Shown here: piece after piece, positions 32,610 through 34,237 of the stretch | Position numbering within the stretch: position 1 is the first letter of the stretch | Layout: each line of letters starts with the position of its first letter | Translations under genes and position numbers: made by a program | The notes under the pieces: model-generated | Database searches by the model: none | What the model was told of the DNA's origin: nothing | Seen by the model: the letters and a program-made list of their open reading frames with translations, nothing else | DNA from: Defluviicoccus sp. bin129 | GTDB taxonomy: Bacteria; Pseudomonadota; Alphaproteobacteria; MPNO01 | Length of the DNA stretch: 34,237 nt | Reading direction: 5' to 3' | Assembly: GCA_002239065.1 (NCBI GenBank) | Contig: MPNO01000052.1 | Coordinates: 1 to 34,237 of the forward strand

Positions 32610-33959
32610 CTACTGCTCGCGGAGTGCGTGGGCGAAGAAGTTCGCCACCGGCTTGACCAGGTAGCTCACGACCGAGCGCTCTCGGGTGCGGATATGCGCC
32701 TCGACCGGCATGCCCGGCATGACGGGCAGGTCGCCGATCCGGCGGCGGGCGTCGGCGGGCCCTTCGCGCGGGCCGGGGGCATCGCCCGCCTTGCGGTCCA
32801 CGGCAAGCTCCACCTGGTACCAGGCGAGGCCCGTGCCCTCGTCCCGTATTGCGTCCGCCGACACGCGCAGCACGCGGCCTTCGAATTCCGGCGTCTCGCG
32901 CGCGGGGAAGGCGGAGAAGCGGAGCATCGCCTTCTGTCCGGGATAGACCTGGTCGACGTCGATCGGGTTGAGCCGCGCCATGACCACCAGACCGGCGTCG
33001 CGCGGGACGATCCGCAGGATCGGCTCGCCGGGCCGCACCACCTCGCGCGGCGCGAACACCGTCATCCCGAACACCTCGCCGGCGACCGGCGCCTTCACCT
33101 CCATCCGTCCCAGGCGTTCCCGCACCGAGGCCAGGCGCTCCTTCGCCTGGTTCTCCTGCGCGCCGATATCGCGGACCCGTTCGGCGGCCTTCTCGATCCG
33201 TCGCGAGTCGATCTGGAGGATCCGGATTTCGAGCTCCGCGATTCTGCCCCGGGCGCGGGCGATCGCGGCGGCGCTGGTTCCCGACTGGCCTTCCAGGTTT
33301 TTCGCCGCGCGTTGGAGCGCGAGCACGCGCGAGAGCCGCGTCAGCCCCTTATCGTAGAGCCCGGTCTGCGCCTCGAGCTCGCGGGCGATCAGCGTGCCCT
33401 GCTCCTTCAGCGATGCCGCCTGCGCCTCGAGCCCGGCGATCTCGTTCCGTGCCTGGCCGATCCGCTCGCGCAGCCCCGCGGCCTCGTCGGCGCGGGCCGC
33501 CGCGCGCGCCCGGAACAGGCGCTCCTGACCGGCGAGGATATCCCGCACCGCCGGGTCCTTCGCCGCCTGCGCGACCGCCTTCCGGTCCCAGGCGATGGCA
33601 TTGGCGCCGCGCATCTCGGCCTCCAGCCGGTTCCGCCGGGCCGCGAGCTCGGCGCATTGGCCGGCAAGCATCGCCTCTTCGGAGCGGAGCTCCGCGTCGT
33701 CGAAGCGGAGCAGTACCTCGCCCCGCGCCACGCGGTCGCCGTCGCGCACATGGACCGCGCTGACCGTCCCGCCGTCGATATGCTCCACCACCTGGTTGCG
33801 GCTCTCCACCGCGACCCTGCCCGGGGCGATCACCGCGCCCGAGATCGAAGAGAACACGCTCCAGCCGAGGACGCCCAGGACCAGGATCGCGGTCGCGGCG
33901 AAGCCGAGCGCCAGAGCGCCGCGCGCCGAAAATCCCGCGCCTTCCCCCGGCTTCCTCAT
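32610..33959 (-). CDS. Type I secretion membrane-fusion protein (HlyD/PrtE family)
   Basis: The 449-residue adaptor has one N-terminal membrane helix (LALGFAATAILVLGVLGWSV), the first lipoyl half (VVEHIDGGTVSAVHVRDGDR), a long periplasmic coiled coil (about residues 90-290; RNRLEAEMRGANAI, SRRIEKAAERVRDIGAQEN), the second lipoyl half (VKAPVAGEVFGMTVFAPREV) and a C-terminal barrel ending RERSVVSYLVKPVANFF. It bridges an inner-membrane ABC exporter to a TolC-type outer-membrane channel. The ATG overlaps the ABC transporter stop in ATGA, so the two are made together. Confidence 0.93.
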   Translation of the reverse strand: MRKPGEGAGFSARGALALGFAATAILVLGVLGWSVFSSISGAVIAPGRVAVESRNQVVEHIDGGTVSAVHVRDGDRVARGEVLLRFDDAELRSEEAMLAGQCAELAARRNRLEAEMRGANAIAWDRKAVAQAAKDPAVRDILAGQERLFRARAAARADEAAGLRERIGQARNEIAGLEAQAASLKEQGTLIARELEAQTGLYDKGLTRLSRVLALQRAAKNLEGQSGTSAAAIARARGRIAELEIRILQIDSRRIEKAAERVRDIGAQENQAKERLASVRERLGRMEVKAPVAGEVFGMTVFAPREVVRPGEPILRIVPRDAGLVVMARLNPIDVDQVYPGQKAMLRFSAFPARETPEFEGRVLRVSADAIRDEGTGLAWYQVELAVDRKAGDAPGPREGPADARRRIGDLPVMPGMPVEAHIRTRERSVVSYLVKPVANFFAHALREQ

Positions 33960-34237
33960 GAGGCGACGTCCCGTTCTTCCCGGCCCCCGCCCGCCGGAGG
34001 CGGGGCGGCGGACGGAGTCTCCAGGGCATCGACGGGTGCCGTCCCGCTGTCCCGCACAGGCCGGATCATCCGCGCCGCCCCGCCGGCCTTCAACTGGCGG
34101 ACCGGCGCCTTTCCGCGGTCCGGCGTGGCGGGGACCGGCCGGCCGGCCTCCATCGCGTAGACGGTGTCGCATTGCGCGAACGCGCCGTGGCGGTGGGCCA
34201 CGATCACCGCCGCCCCGCCCCGCCGCTTGTGCGCCCG
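33956..34237 (-). CDS. Type I secretion ABC transporter, C-terminal end (partial)
   Basis: The minus strand is open from the window end for 94 codons including the stop. The visible start of the fragment includes AAVIVAHRHGAFAQCDTVYA, the H-loop strand of an ABC ATPase with its histidine, followed by the usual MEAGRP turn and a tail of about 60 proline/arginine-rich residues. Exporters of the PrtD/HlyB type pair with an HlyD-like gene as here. The membrane domain, Walker motifs and start lie outside the window. No RTX-type substrate gene is seen within it. Confidence 0.85.
   Translation of the reverse strand, partial: RAHKRRGGAAVIVAHRHGAFAQCDTVYAMEAGRPVPATPDRGKAPVRQLKAGGAARMIRPVRDSGTAPVDALETPSAAPPPAGGGREERDVAS

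Overview
The window is GC-rich DNA (protein-coding regions close to 70% GC by eye) with strong Shine-Dalgarno sites, frequent GTG starts and many 1-4 nt gene overlaps. Gene content (form II cox cluster, split-MrpA antiporter cluster, TRAP-TAXI transporter, double cold-shock-domain protein, DUF192 protein) suggests a free-living or host-associated alphaproteobacterium, Rhodospirillales-like. That assignment is inference. No rRNA, tRNA, CRISPR array or intact insertion sequence was seen.

Layout. (1) 1-1345 is accessory and partly decayed: the tail of a possible AbiEi-like antitoxin, a C-terminally truncated AbiEii-like nucleotidyltransferase, an AT-richer gap, a short toxin-like tail and a coupled hypothetical protein that may be its immunity partner. 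(2) 1430-3405, plus strand: an isochorismatase-fold amidohydrolase coupled to an arylmalonate decarboxylase/maleate isomerase-type enzyme, then an exported class I cytochrome c. (3) 3412-12779, minus strand: a molybdenum hydroxylase locus read coxG-coxS-coxL-coxM, an intrinsic terminator, then coxD-coxE-XdhC(N)-XdhC(C)-fused molybdopterin-binding/nucleotidyltransferase. CoxL has an RGAGR active-site loop, so it is form II, not the proven CO dehydrogenase. (4) 12877-14813: an MFS transporter flanked by two inverted copies of a small membrane/coiled-coil gene, one frameshifted, plus a relic of a higBA toxin-antitoxin pair. (5) 14838-22274, minus strand: a ten-gene Mrp-type cation/proton antiporter operon, E-F-G-A(C-term)-B-C-D-D2-small-D3. 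(6) 22438-24077: a double cold-shock-domain protein, a DUF192 protein, and an intact higBA pair on the opposite strand. (7) 24217-28945, plus strand: an NCS2 permease fused to a degenerate ATPase-like regulatory domain, then a fused TRAP permease and its TAXI binding protein. (8) 28972-34237: an HtrA-like protein with two complete protease domains and TPR-like repeats, a convergent subtilisin-like protease, a 94-bp inverted-repeat element, and the end of a type I secretion pair (membrane-fusion protein plus ABC exporter, cut by the window end).

How parts may work together. The cox genes supply a three-subunit Mo-Fe/S-FAD hydroxylase plus the factors that load and sulfurate its cofactor; the cytochrome c next door is a possible electron acceptor (inference). 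The Mrp operon is a self-contained ion-translocating membrane complex. The NCS2-TRAP-TAXI operon joins two unrelated uptake systems with tight coupling. The most unusual items are the NCS2-ATPase-like fusion, the double-protease HtrA protein beside a subtilase and a type I exporter, the inverted small-gene pair with a 1-nt deletion, and the MrpA-split antiporter cluster.
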